Positions 29,407-37,497 of a stretch of 64,000 nucleotides of DNA are shown one piece after another (position 1 is the stretch's first letter; every line of letters begins with the position of its first letter). The notes beneath the pieces were generated by a model. That model saw only the letters and a list, made by a program, of their open reading frames with translations. It searched no databases and was not told the DNA's origin. The position numbers and the translations under genes were made by a program. The stretch is from an uncultured cyanobacterium. Its GTDB lineage: Bacteria > Cyanobacteriota > Cyanobacteriia > PCC-6307 > Cyanobiaceae. The DNA is taken from NCBI GenBank assembly GCA_903858015.1, contig CAIOGZ010000077.1, forward strand, positions 124,001-188,000. Direction: 5' to 3'.

Positions 29407-30174
29407 TCAGGCCAAGGGCCGATCCAACTGGCGCATCTCAGCCGCCAGCGCCTGCCGCTGGTTCAAGAAAGGCCTTGAAAGGCGAAGGCCGGCCAAATCG
29501 GAGCCGTCATGCTCCACCACCAGACTGCGCACGATCCGACCGGGGCGCGGCGCCAGGATATGGATCTGCTGGGCTAGCAATAGGGCCTCCTCAATGTCAT
29601 GGGTGATCAACAAAATCGAAAGGCCCGTTCGGCACCAGAGGTCGTGGAGAAATTCCTGCATCGACTCACGAATCTGTAGATCAAGGGCGCCAAAGGGTTC
29701 ATCGAGCAGTAGCAATTGGGGCTTGGCCGCTAGGGCGCGGGCGATCGCTACCCGCTGCTGCATACCACCCGAGAGTTGGCGTGGCAAACAGGCGGCCCAA
29801 TCACTGAGGCCCACCACCTGGAGGAAGAAGGCAGTGCGATCGCGAATTTCCTGCTTGTCTAAGCGCTGCAATTCCAAGCCGAAAGCCACATTCTGGGCGG
29901 CGGTAAGCCAGGGATAGAGGCTGTACTTCTGAAACACCATGCCCCGCTCTGCGCTTGGTTTGCGAATCGGTTGGCCATTGAGGCTGAGGCTGCCGCTGCT
30001 GGGTTGGTCCAGGCCCGCCACCAGCCGCATCAGCGTGGACTTACCTGAGCCGGAGCTACCCAAGAAGGCCACAAACTGGCCGGTTTGCATCGTGAAACTG
30101 ATCCGATCGAGCACCAGGGATGCCTTGCGCCCCTCCCCAAAGCTTTTACTCACCTGATCAAGGCAGAGTTCCAT
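29407..30174 (-). CDS. ABC transporter ATPase of the guanidine operon
   Basis: 255 residues, TauB/SsuB/NrtD class. Walker A GSSGSGKST (about 38-46), signature LSGGMQQRVAIARAL (about 135-149), Walker B LLLLDEPFGALD, and the H-loop ITHDIEEAL. It powers import by the permease encoded 5 bases upstream. It is the last gene of the six-gene operon behind the guanidine-I riboswitch and matches, by position, the transporter of the Synechocystis gdmH locus. Substrate specificity for guanidine is inferred from operon context. Confidence 0.9.
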   Translation of the reverse strand: MELCLDQVSKSFGEGRKASLVLDRISFTMQTGQFVAFLGSSGSGKSTLMRLVAGLDQPSSGSLSLNGQPIRKPSAERGMVFQKYSLYPWLTAAQNVAFGLELQRLDKQEIRDRTAFFLQVVGLSDWAACLPRQLSGGMQQRVAIARALAAKPQLLLLDEPFGALDLQIRESMQEFLHDLWCRTGLSILLITHDIEEALLLAQQIHILAPRPGRIVRSLVVEHDGSDLAGLRLSRPFLNQRQALAAEMRQLDRPLA

Positions 30175-30179
30175 GGAAA

Positions 30180-30971
30180 TTAGTTAGCCCAAGCGCAGCT
30201 GCGGCGCATCAAGAAACGAAAACCGAGGTCTATCAAAAGCCCAATCAAGCCGATCACGATTAAACCAAGAAAGATCTGATCGGTACGCAGAAATCTCTGG
30301 GCTAAACTGATGCGCTTACCAAGGCCTGCATCGGCGGCAACCAATTCGGCAACGATCACCAAATTCCAGGCAGCAGCCATATTGATCCGATAGGCGTCCA
30401 GGACTTGGGGCGCGATGCAGGGAGCGATCACCCGGGTGAGGAGATCGCTTCGGTGGCCGCCAAGAGTAAGGGCGGTTTCAAGCAATTCAGGCGGCACGAA
30501 CTTGACAGCGTCCATAATCATCAAAGCATTAAAGAAAAGGGTGCCGATAAAGATCAACAGAATCTTCGGCAATTCTCCCAAGCCGAAATAAATGATCAAC
30601 AGGGGGATGAAAGCCGGCGCTGGCATATATCGCAGCAGAGCCAGTAGCGGCTCCAGCAGGCGGCAGATCGTGGTGCTAGAGCCCATGGCGATACCCAGGG
30701 GCAGGGCCACCAGGGCCGAGAGGCCAAAACCGCCCAGTACCCGCATCAAGCTGGCGGCGATATCAGTCCAGAGCTGTCCTGCGGCCAGCTCCTGCTGGCC
30801 AGCCGCCAGCACCGCCCAAGGACTTGGCAGAAACAAGGGATCCACCACCGCGGCTGCCGCCACCGCCGCCCACAAGCCGAACAGCAGGATTAGCCCGCTC
30901 AGCCCCAACGCCCAGGGCTTCAGCAACAGGGTTTGCAACTGCCGTTTCAACGGCAGGTTGAGGCTTGGCAT
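30180..30971 (-). CDS. ABC transporter permease of the guanidine operon
   Basis: 263 residues, about six membrane helices, TauC/SsuC family. The EAA-type cytoplasmic loop that contacts the ATPase is ELLETALTLGGHRSDLLTRVIAPCIAPQVL (about 170-200). The N-terminus has a hydrophobic anchor (WALGLSGLILLFGLWAAVAA). It ends 5 bases before the ATPase start and begins 71 bases after the substrate-binding protein stop. It forms the membrane pore of the putative guanidine importer. Confidence 0.9.
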   Translation of the reverse strand: MPSLNLPLKRQLQTLLLKPWALGLSGLILLFGLWAAVAAAAVVDPLFLPSPWAVLAAGQQELAAGQLWTDIAASLMRVLGGFGLSALVALPLGIAMGSSTTICRLLEPLLALLRYMPAPAFIPLLIIYFGLGELPKILLIFIGTLFFNALMIMDAVKFVPPELLETALTLGGHRSDLLTRVIAPCIAPQVLDAYRINMAAAWNLVIVAELVAADAGLGKRISLAQRFLRTDQIFLGLIVIGLIGLLIDLGFRFLMRRSCAWAN

Positions 30972-31042
30972 GGAAGCGGAAGCGGTTGGAGGGTCAGCGG
31001 CGCCTGGGTCCGCGGGGAAGGCAGCGGCGCGGGGGCAATGAA

Positions 31043-32059
31043 TTAGTTGGCCGCCTCGACGAAGCGTGCCTCAAGCAAACCATCCAGCTTTGGTGCCGTC
31101 TTCGCCAGACCCACGGCCTGGAGGAAGCTGCTGATCTGGACGGCGGCATAGGGCAGCGACGTCATCGTCTTGCCGGCCTGGAAAGCCCCACGGTTCTGGG
31201 CTAAGGAATAAATCGTGGTGCCGGAGTCATAGGCCCTGTAGTCGGCTTCGCTGACGCCGGCCCGCTTGGCCAGGATCGAAAGGGAGGGGCCAGGATTGGC
31301 CTTGATCTCCCGCAGGGTGGCGAACCAGCTATCGACAATCCGCTGGATCTTTTCGGGGTTCTTGGCCACGAAGCTGCGATTACAGACCAAGTGGTCGCTG
31401 ATGGCGCCGGGAAAATCGCGGGAACTGAACAGGATCTTGCTACCTGGTCGTTTCAGGGCCTGGCTGGTGAAGGGGGCAAAGACGCCAACAGCGTCCACCT
31501 TCCCAGCCACGAAGGCGGCGGCGGCGGCTCCGGTTTCAAGGGGCACAAAGGTGATGTCTCTTTCGCTGAGGCGAGCCTTGCTCAATCCTAGGAGTAACAA
31601 GTAATGATCTACAGTCCCCTGCTCGGCGGCCACTGTCTTGCCCTTAAGATCGGCAACGCTGCGAATCCCCGGTGCTGCGATGATTTGATCATTGCCAGAG
31701 GAGATGTCATTGGTGAGCACCACCTGCAGATCAGCCCCCGCAGCAAGCGAGGAAATCGTGTCACCCAGGGTCTGGCTATTACAGTCGAGTTGCCCCGCAT
31801 TGAGGGCATTAATTGAATCCAAGTAGCCATCAAACCAGGTCAGCGAAACCGGCACACCAGCGGCCTTGAACATGCCCCTCTCCTCAGCCACCTTCCAGGG
31901 GAACCAGCCCGGCCAAGCGCTATAGCCAATCCGTACCGGACCATCAAGCGCTGATCGGTTGGCTTGGCGGCAGCCCGCCAGGCTTACTGCAAATAAAAGC
32001 ACTATTAGCAGCGCAAAAGGGTAACCCAAGCGGCTATTAGAGGGCTTAAAAAGGTTCAT
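31043..32059 (-). CDS. ABC transporter substrate-binding lipoprotein of the guanidine operon
   Basis: 338 residues from the ATG at 32057-32059, which gives a lipoprotein signal: basic start, hydrophobic stretch (LIVLLFAVSL) and lipobox LAGC at about 24-27. A longer reading from 32107 adds 16 residues in front of a good signal and is unlikely. The mature part is a NMT1/TauA-type binding protein (VRIGYSAWPGWFPWKVAEERGMF, then LKGKTVAAEQGTVDHYLL). It would capture the substrate in the periplasm. There are 131 bases between hypB and this gene, enough for an internal promoter, though I see none. Confidence 0.88.
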   Translation of the reverse strand: MNLFKPSNSRLGYPFALLIVLLFAVSLAGCRQANRSALDGPVRIGYSAWPGWFPWKVAEERGMFKAAGVPVSLTWFDGYLDSINALNAGQLDCNSQTLGDTISSLAAGADLQVVLTNDISSGNDQIIAAPGIRSVADLKGKTVAAEQGTVDHYLLLLGLSKARLSERDITFVPLETGAAAAAFVAGKVDAVGVFAPFTSQALKRPGSKILFSSRDFPGAISDHLVCNRSFVAKNPEKIQRIVDSWFATLREIKANPGPSLSILAKRAGVSEADYRAYDSGTTIYSLAQNRGAFQAGKTMTSLPYAAVQISSFLQAVGLAKTAPKLDGLLEARFVEAAN

Positions 32060-32190
32060 CGCCAAGGATTCACTGGGAAGGTTGCGGAGGGGTGATTTCA
32101 GGTTCATGTTGACATGGTGAACACAGCGTGGCTTGGGGTCAGTCGTCGGGGGTGGTTAGGTTTTTGCATTGGTTCGGACGATGGTGTTGC

Positions 32191-32925
32191 TCAGCCCTGG
32201 GCAGTGGTAAGGGCTGGGCTTGGCATCGGATTCGCCAGGGGAAGCGGCCCCTGGTGCTTGGCAAGCTGTTGCCACAGCCACTGATGCCAGGCCTTGAACC
32301 CCTCACCGCTACTAGCCGAAAGCCGCAATACAGTGCAGCGGGGGTTGACCTGGTGAATATGGGCCTCAATCCGATCGACGTCGACCGGCAGATAGGGAAG
32401 TAGATCGATCTTGGTGATCAGCACACAATCAGCCTCCCGAAACATTACAGGGTACTTCAGCGGTTTATCGTCTCCTTCAGTGACACTGAGTAGGGCCACC
32501 TTCAGGTGCTCACCAACCTCAAACTCGGCCGGACAAACGAGGTTGCCCACATTCTCCACCCAAAGTAGATCAAGCTTGGCGGGATCGAGTCGCTGGCAGA
32601 GTAGCTTTAATCCACCACTCACCATGCCAGCATCTAAGTGACAGCACCGGCCCGTGGTGATCGGCACCACCGGTATCCCCAGCGCCCCGAGTCGATCGGC
32701 ATCGAGCTGGGTGGTCATGTCCCCCTCCAGCACCGCCATCGCCAAATCGCCGGATAGTTGGGCCAAGCTCCGCTCTAGCAGAGAGGTTTTACCAGCCCCT
32801 GGGCTACTCATGATATTGAGACAAAGCAACCGCCATTGATCGAAATGTTCACGGTTATGGCTGGCTTGTTGTTCGTTAGCCGCTAGCAGGTTGAGGCCGA
32901 GATTGTCTTGCAGGGGCATGTGCAT
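32191..32925 (-). CDS. hypB: HypB-type nickel GTPase, probable guanidine hydrolase accessory protein
   Basis: 244 residues. P-loop SPGAGKTS (about 41-48), switch-region [19 protein letters not shown], metal-site candidate [11 protein letters not shown], base-recognition region [13 protein letters not shown] and [10 protein letters not shown]. HypB proteins deliver nickel with HypA, normally to NiFe hydrogenase. Here there are no hydrogenase genes; the gene sits 5 bases after hypA and behind a guanidine hydrolase. In Synechocystis the equivalent pair matures the Ni-dependent enzyme GdmH (published knowledge). No N-terminal poly-His nickel store is present. Confidence 0.92.
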   Translation of the reverse strand: MHMPLQDNLGLNLLAANEQQASHNREHFDQWRLLCLNIMSSPGAGKTSLLERSLAQLSGDLAMAVLEGDMTTQLDADRLGALGIPVVPITTGRCCHLDAGMVSGGLKLLCQRLDPAKLDLLWVENVGNLVCPAEFEVGEHLKVALLSVTEGDDKPLKYPVMFREADCVLITKIDLLPYLPVDVDRIEAHIHQVNPRCTVLRLSASSGEGFKAWHQWLWQQLAKHQGPLPLANPMPSPALTTAQG

Positions 32926-32930
32926 GGCGG

Positions 32931-33299
32931 TCAGGGGCTGGGGGTGGATAGGTCGTAATCAACACTTCGAATCCGCAACTCACGGCCGTGGATGATCTCC
33001 TCCATCGGATGGGAGCAGCAGGGGGAGCGATAGCCCTGCTCCGCCTGCGGGCTATAGGTGGCCATGCAGCCCAGGCAGCGGCCCAGCAGGGGAACCGTCA
33101 CGATCAGCAGCCGCGCCCCCGAGAGCCAGGTATCGCGGATGGCGGCGTTCCAGCTGAACTGCAGTTGATCGGGTTCAACGCAGGTGAAGCTGCCCACCTC
33201 CAGATGGACGCTGCCGACCCGGGGTAGCTGGGGTGCATGGCCCTGCTTCCAAGTCTCGAGCGAGCGCAGCAGGGCCCTGGTCATGTCAACTTCATGCAT
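32931..33299 (-). CDS. hypA: HypA-type nickel chaperone, probable guanidine hydrolase accessory protein
   Basis: 122 residues. The nickel site is at the N-terminus (MHEVDM; Met1-His2-Glu3). The zinc site is formed by CLGC (about 86-89) and CCSHP (about 105). The start codon is 3 bases after the gdmH stop, so expression is tightly tied to it. It would hand nickel to HypB or directly to GdmH. Without hydrogenase or urease genes in the window, GdmH is the natural client (inference supported by the published Synechocystis system). Confidence 0.92.
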   Translation of the reverse strand: MHEVDMTRALLRSLETWKQGHAPQLPRVGSVHLEVGSFTCVEPDQLQFSWNAAIRDTWLSGARLLIVTVPLLGRCLGCMATYSPQAEQGYRSPCCSHPMEEIIHGRELRIRSVDYDLSTPSP

Positions 33300-33302
33300 C
33301 AG

Positions 33303-34499
33303 CTACCTCCAGCGCTGATCAACTTGCATGTTGCATCTGCTGCTGAGCCAGGCCGGTGGCTGCTGCCGCGGCAACTGCCCACTGACCACCAAATGACCCA
33401 TGGTGTCGCAGATCACGCGGGTGGCCATCAGGGAGGTCATGTCACTGATGTCGTAGGGCGGCGATACCTCCACCACCTCCAAACCGCAAACAGGCACATT
33501 GCGCACGATCAATTCCAATAACTTCAAAGCCTCCCTAGGCAGCAGTCCCCCCGGTTCGGGCCAGCCCGTACCCGGAACGAAGCCGGCATCGATGCAGTCG
33601 ATATCAAAGGAAATGTAGACACAGTCCGTACCATCAGTGGCGCGCTCGATCGCATAGCGGGCCGCCGCCTCCAAGCCCATGTCACAAATGTCGGTGACCG
33701 TGAGCACATTGGTGCCCCGCTCCCTGCACACCTTGACGCCTTCGCGCGGCACCTGCCAGCCGCCAATCCCCAGTTGCACCAGATTTTCTGCCGGAGCGTT
33801 GGCCATATTGGTGGCATGAAACCAGGGGGTGGTGTGCATGCGCTCATCGAGATCCGTTTCCTGGGTATCAACATGGCGGTCAAAGTGGATGATGCCTACT
33901 TTCTTATCCCCGAGGTGGCGGCATACACCCCGCAACGTAGGGAATCCGATCGAATGGTCGCCACCGAGGATAATTGGGAAAGCCCCACTAGCAAAAACGT
34001 GCGCAACTCCTTTGGAGATTTGATCGAAACTCTTTTCGTTATTAGCAGGGATTGTAAAGATGTCACCGACATCGCAAAGACTAATTTGCTCACGCAGATC
34101 CACACCCATCTCGTAATTGTAAGGTGTGTAAAGGGCCGAAATGCGGCGTATTCCCTGGGGTCCGAAGCGGGTTCCCGGGCGGTAGGTGGTGCCGCTGTCA
34201 TGGGGTACTCCAAGAACTGCCACATCAAATTCGCCAACTCTGTTGACGTCTTCGATGTAAGGAGCCTTCATGAATGTATTAATTCCGGCGTAATGGGGCA
34301 ACTCACCACGCGAGAACGTTGATATGCGACGATCGACGATACTTTCGGCAGCCTCAAGACCAAAACGCTTAGCTTGTTCTACCTCCTGCTGCCAGCCGGT
34401 GAGGGGGAGCTTGGCTTCTTTTTCTAGGGCCCGCAACCCTTCACTAGGGTGAAGGCGATCAAAAGCGTCCCCAGGGGATGCTGGAATTGATTGGTCCAT
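33303..34499 (-). CDS. gdmH: Guanidine hydrolase (Ni-dependent, ureohydrolase family)
   Basis: Hydrolyses guanidine to urea and ammonium. 398 residues: a ureohydrolase fold with an N-terminal extension of ~85 residues absent from ordinary agmatinases. Metal ligands are visible in GGDHSIG (about 178-184), HFDRHVDTQ (about 204-212; in agmatinase this is usually HxDAHxD) and SFDIDCIDAGFVPGTG (about 293-308). General annotation would be agmatinase (speB). The nickel chaperone genes downstream, the ABC importer and the guanidine-I riboswitch in its 5' leader identify it as GdmH rather than an arginine-pathway enzyme. First gene of the operon. Confidence 0.93.
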   Translation of the reverse strand: MDQSIPASPGDAFDRLHPSEGLRALEKEAKLPLTGWQQEVEQAKRFGLEAAESIVDRRISTFSRGELPHYAGINTFMKAPYIEDVNRVGEFDVAVLGVPHDSGTTYRPGTRFGPQGIRRISALYTPYNYEMGVDLREQISLCDVGDIFTIPANNEKSFDQISKGVAHVFASGAFPIILGGDHSIGFPTLRGVCRHLGDKKVGIIHFDRHVDTQETDLDERMHTTPWFHATNMANAPAENLVQLGIGGWQVPREGVKVCRERGTNVLTVTDICDMGLEAAARYAIERATDGTDCVYISFDIDCIDAGFVPGTGWPEPGGLLPREALKLLELIVRNVPVCGLEVVEVSPPYDISDMTSLMATRVICDTMGHLVVSGQLPRQQPPAWLSSRCNMQVDQRWR

Positions 34500-34520
34500 C
34501 GGAGGAGGGTTGAAGTGTAG

Positions 34521-34634
34521 CGGCCTCCCGGGTTTTTATCCCTCCGTGTCACCGAGTGCCCAGGGCAATCGATGGGATTTCTCTCGGACCAGCCATTCCT
34601 GAATGTCGCCACCAAGGAACCGGAACCCTAGAAA
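34521..34634 (-). promoter_or_regulatory. Guanidine-I riboswitch (ykkC-yxkD class)
   Basis: Reading the minus strand: CTAGGGTTCCG (34621-34631), then a variable hairpin, GGTCCGAGAGAAA (about 34578-34590), a second variable arm, and ACACGGAGGGATAAAAACCCGGGAGG ending near 34523. All three conserved blocks of the guanidine-I aptamer are present in the right order and spacing. It lies in the gdmH leader, ~24 bases before the start codon. Guanidine binding would turn on the operon. I see no intrinsic terminator between aptamer and gene, so control may be translational or use another mechanism (inference). Confidence 0.95.
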
Positions 34635-34650
34635 TCATGTCCGCCAACCC

Positions 34651-34691
34651 ATTTTGTGTCAGGCCAGGTTGGGTGTGGTTACAAGCACTAC
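34651..34691 (-). promoter_or_regulatory. Possible NtcA-type promoter of the guanidine operon
   Basis: On the minus strand GTA-N8-AAC (34678-34691) is followed after 21 bases by CAAAAT (34651-34656). The NtcA-activated promoter consensus is GTA-N8-TAC about 22 bases before TAN3T, so this is one mismatch in the operator and one in the -10, with nearly correct spacing. Transcription would start just before the riboswitch. Nitrogen control of a guanidine operon makes biological sense, but the match is imperfect. Confidence 0.4.
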
Positions 34692-34752
34692 CAAGACCAG
34701 CCTGTTACCACACGTTTTGCCCTGCAAGGCCACCGCTCCAGTCCTGAAGCCC

Positions 34753-36372
34753 TCAGACTCTGGGGGTCCCAGGGGCCGACTGGAAACGGAGGCTGGCTGG
34801 ATCGCCCCAGTCTCCGCTGGCCAATAGCCCCCGAGGGTTGTGGCAAAGGTGGCGCAGGGTCCAGAACAGCGGTTCGGGACTTGCCAAATCCAGCAGGGCA
34901 GCCAGTTCGGCCAGGCTCCGCTCTTGGCCGTCAGCCAGCAAGGCAAGCAACTGAGCCTGCATGGCCAAGACCTCAGCGGCGGCCTTTTTGCCCGCCTCCA
35001 CCCCCGGCTGGTGATAGGCATTGATGTCGATCAGCTCGGCATACAGACCAACGGCCCGCTCGAACAGGGCAATCAAGGCACCAAGGCCGGCCGCATCGAA
35101 ACGCTTCAACGTGATCGTGAGGCTCTGACGGCCCCCTTCCGCCAGGGCAGAGCGGGTGCCCTGCAGGAAACCTTCCAGGAAATCAGCCGGCATTTCGTCG
35201 CCGATCGGCCCGATATCGGCGGGATCATCAAGGGCTTCGATGAAGGTCACAAAAAAGTTGTCGATCCCATCGCGAAGCTGTTGCACATAGGCGTGCTGGT
35301 CGGTTGATCCCTTGTTGCCATAGACCGCCAGCCCTTGGTGGACGCTGCGACCCTGGCGGTCGTGCTCCTTGCCGAGCGATTCCATGACCAGCTGTTGCAG
35401 ATAGCGGCTGAACAGCTCAAGCCGATCGCGATAGGGCAGCACCACCAGGTCACGGCGGCCGCGACCCTCGCCGGCCGCATACCAGGCGGCGGCCATCAAG
35501 GCGGCGGGATTCTGGCGCAACTGCTGGCTACGCGTTGCGGCATCCATGGCGGCCGCTCCGGCCAGGAAGCCGCGAATATCGGCGCCAATCAAAGCGCCTG
35601 GCAGCAGCCCCACGGCTCCGGTGATGCTGGTTCTGCCCCCCACCCAATCGGGCAGATCGAAGCGGGCCAACCAGCCCTCCTTTGCCGCGAGCTGGTCAAG
35701 TTTGCTGCCGGCCATGGTGACGACCACGGCCTGCTGGGCCCACTGGCCCCCCAGGGCCTCAAGGCGGCGGCGGGCCTGCTCCATGCCGATGCGGGGTTCC
35801 GGGGTACCACCGGATTTGCTCACCACCACCACCAGGGTGCTGAGCAGGCGATCCCCGAGGCTGGCCAGGGTGGCACTGATGCCCTGGGGATCGACGTTGT
35901 CGATGAAGTGAAAGGGAAGCCCAACCCCTTGCCGCTGCAGGGCCCTCACCATCAGCAGCGGCCCCAGCCCGGAACCGCCGATGCCAATCCAGAGCACCTC
36001 ACTGAAAACCCTGCCCCCAGGAGCGCCTAGGCGGTTGGCGAGCAGATCGGCCGCAAAGGTCTCGATGCGATCGATTTCCCCAGCAATCAGCCGGCCGGCC
36101 TGCGGGTCAGGTGCCAGCTCCGGATTCCGCAACCAGTAATGGCCAACCTGGCGCTGCTCATCAAGATTGGCGATCGCCCCGGCCTCTAGGGCCTCCATCG
36201 CCGCAAAGGCGGAAGCAAAGCTCGGTGCCAGGGCCTCAAGATCGCTCTCGCCAAGGCCCATCCGGCTCAGATCCAACCAGATTCCCTGGGCCGGGTCATG
36301 CCACAGCAGCGAACAGAACCGCTGCCAGAGGCCGGCGGCATCAAAACCGGAAAGGGCGGATGGCGATGGCAT
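34753..36372 (-). CDS. pgi: Glucose-6-phosphate isomerase
   Basis: Interconverts glucose-6-P and fructose-6-P. 539 residues. Landmarks are VLWIGIGGSGLGPLLM (about 127-142), VVVSKSGGTPEP (sugar-phosphate binding), TSITGAVGLLP, YGNKGSTDQHAYVQQLRDG (catalytic Glu and Gln region) and near the C-terminus AYHQPGVEAGKKAA with the catalytic lysine. It lies upstream of the riboswitch on the same strand but is separated by ~60 bases from the putative gdmH promoter, so the guanidine operon is probably independent. Confidence 0.95.
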   Translation of the reverse strand: MPSPSALSGFDAAGLWQRFCSLLWHDPAQGIWLDLSRMGLGESDLEALAPSFASAFAAMEALEAGAIANLDEQRQVGHYWLRNPELAPDPQAGRLIAGEIDRIETFAADLLANRLGAPGGRVFSEVLWIGIGGSGLGPLLMVRALQRQGVGLPFHFIDNVDPQGISATLASLGDRLLSTLVVVVSKSGGTPEPRIGMEQARRRLEALGGQWAQQAVVVTMAGSKLDQLAAKEGWLARFDLPDWVGGRTSITGAVGLLPGALIGADIRGFLAGAAAMDAATRSQQLRQNPAALMAAAWYAAGEGRGRRDLVVLPYRDRLELFSRYLQQLVMESLGKEHDRQGRSVHQGLAVYGNKGSTDQHAYVQQLRDGIDNFFVTFIEALDDPADIGPIGDEMPADFLEGFLQGTRSALAEGGRQSLTITLKRFDAAGLGALIALFERAVGLYAELIDINAYHQPGVEAGKKAAAEVLAMQAQLLALLADGQERSLAELAALLDLASPEPLFWTLRHLCHNPRGLLASGDWGDPASLRFQSAPGTPRV

Positions 36373-36530
36373 CGAGACGAGGTCATGACTCCCAGTGGAG
36401 CCCTGCGGGCCCCATCCAAACCGATCGGAGGCGAGGATGGGGGTTGCAGCAGACGCCAGCTGGGGCGGCTACGTAGTCCAGCCCACAGACCGAACCGCCC
36501 CCCACGACGCAAGCGAAACTTTAATAAAGA

Positions 36531-37481
36531 ATGAAGGCAGTTCTCCTGCAGTTCGCCTGCAGTGTTCCTGGATTGGTTTCCGTCCTGGGCCTGCGTCCTT
36601 CGCTTCGGCTGCGTCGCCCGCACGGCCTGCGGCTTGGCCGCCGCAGTCCCCGCAGCCACCAGAAGGGTCGAGCTGTCCCTCCCCTGGCCTGGCTTGCCGT
36701 GGTGCTGCTTTCGGCGCCCTTGGCCCGCTGCACTGTTCATGCCTTCTACCGTCCCGTGCTTTTTCGCGGGACCCCCGCCATCGGCAGTACCCCGATCTCC
36801 TCACCAAATCAGGGCTCCCCAACTGAGGGTCTGAGGCCCGACCCGGTTGACTTCAGCACCGAAGAGCTCCGCAGCCTCCACCGCCGCTTTGGCGTGCATG
36901 GTCCCCAGCCCAAGCTGGCCCAGCTGTTCACGGCGGGGCTCGACAACCTGCAGCCCCTGCGCAGCCATACCCTTGACCGGATCGAGGCGTTACGGCCGGT
37001 GATCCTGGCCGAATCCAGTCGCCACCAGATCAACCCGATGCTGGTGGCGGCGGTGCTGTTCGATGAACTGCAACACGCCAAGCCCGGCGAGAACACGCCG
37101 CTGGCGGCCCAGTCGGGCCTGTTCAGCACCCATGGCCCAGCCCAGCTCGGTGTTCAGGAGCTGATCAAGCAGGGGCTGCTGCCAGCCGATGCCAGCCCCG
37201 CCCAGATCGACGAAGCCCGCTTGCAACTACTCGATCCCAGCCGCAGTGTGCAGTTACTGGTGGGGAAGTTCGCCCGGCTGAGCAAAGCGCTGGGACTGCC
37301 TACGTACCGCCCCTTAATGGCGAGTCGCTCGCCGCGGGATGCCAAGGGATTAGCCACCCTCGCCTACCTCCATAACGGCAAGCTAGACTATCCAGGTCGC
37401 ATTCTTGGTTATATGCAAGATGCCGAGCTGCACGCCCTGATTTACGGACGACGGAATAGGATTATCTCAGTTTTGATCTGA
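36531..37481 (+). CDS. Secreted or membrane-anchored lysozyme-like protein (hypothetical)
   Basis: 316 residues. A basic N-terminus of ~50 residues precedes one hydrophobic segment (about 52-65, LAWLAVVLLSAPLA). The C-terminal ~200 residues are helical, with RIEALRPVILAESSRHQINPMLVAAVLFDELQHAKPGE, a glutamate followed by the INPMLVAAVL pattern reminiscent of lytic transglycosylase or DUF1402 folds, then THGPAQLGVQ and TLAYLHNGKLDYPGRILGY. I infer a peptidoglycan-related role from this pattern and from the amidase gene next door; the enzyme class is not proven. No alternative Met start exists before the hydrophobic stretch. Confidence 0.55.
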   Translation: MKAVLLQFACSVPGLVSVLGLRPSLRLRRPHGLRLGRRSPRSHQKGRAVPPLAWLAVVLLSAPLARCTVHAFYRPVLFRGTPAIGSTPISSPNQGSPTEGLRPDPVDFSTEELRSLHRRFGVHGPQPKLAQLFTAGLDNLQPLRSHTLDRIEALRPVILAESSRHQINPMLVAAVLFDELQHAKPGENTPLAAQSGLFSTHGPAQLGVQELIKQGLLPADASPAQIDEARLQLLDPSRSVQLLVGKFARLSKALGLPTYRPLMASRSPRDAKGLATLAYLHNGKLDYPGRILGYMQDAELHALIYGRRNRIISVLI

Positions 37482-37497
37482 ACAGTAGCCTAATGAG

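Noticed and set aside
32191-33299. NiFe-hydrogenase maturation locus
   Set aside because: No hydrogenase subunits or other hyp genes nearby; the pair is embedded in the guanidine operon.
33303-34499. Agmatinase (speB) call
   Set aside because: Neighbouring nickel chaperones, importer and the guanidine-I riboswitch, plus the N-terminal extension, fit guanidine hydrolase better.
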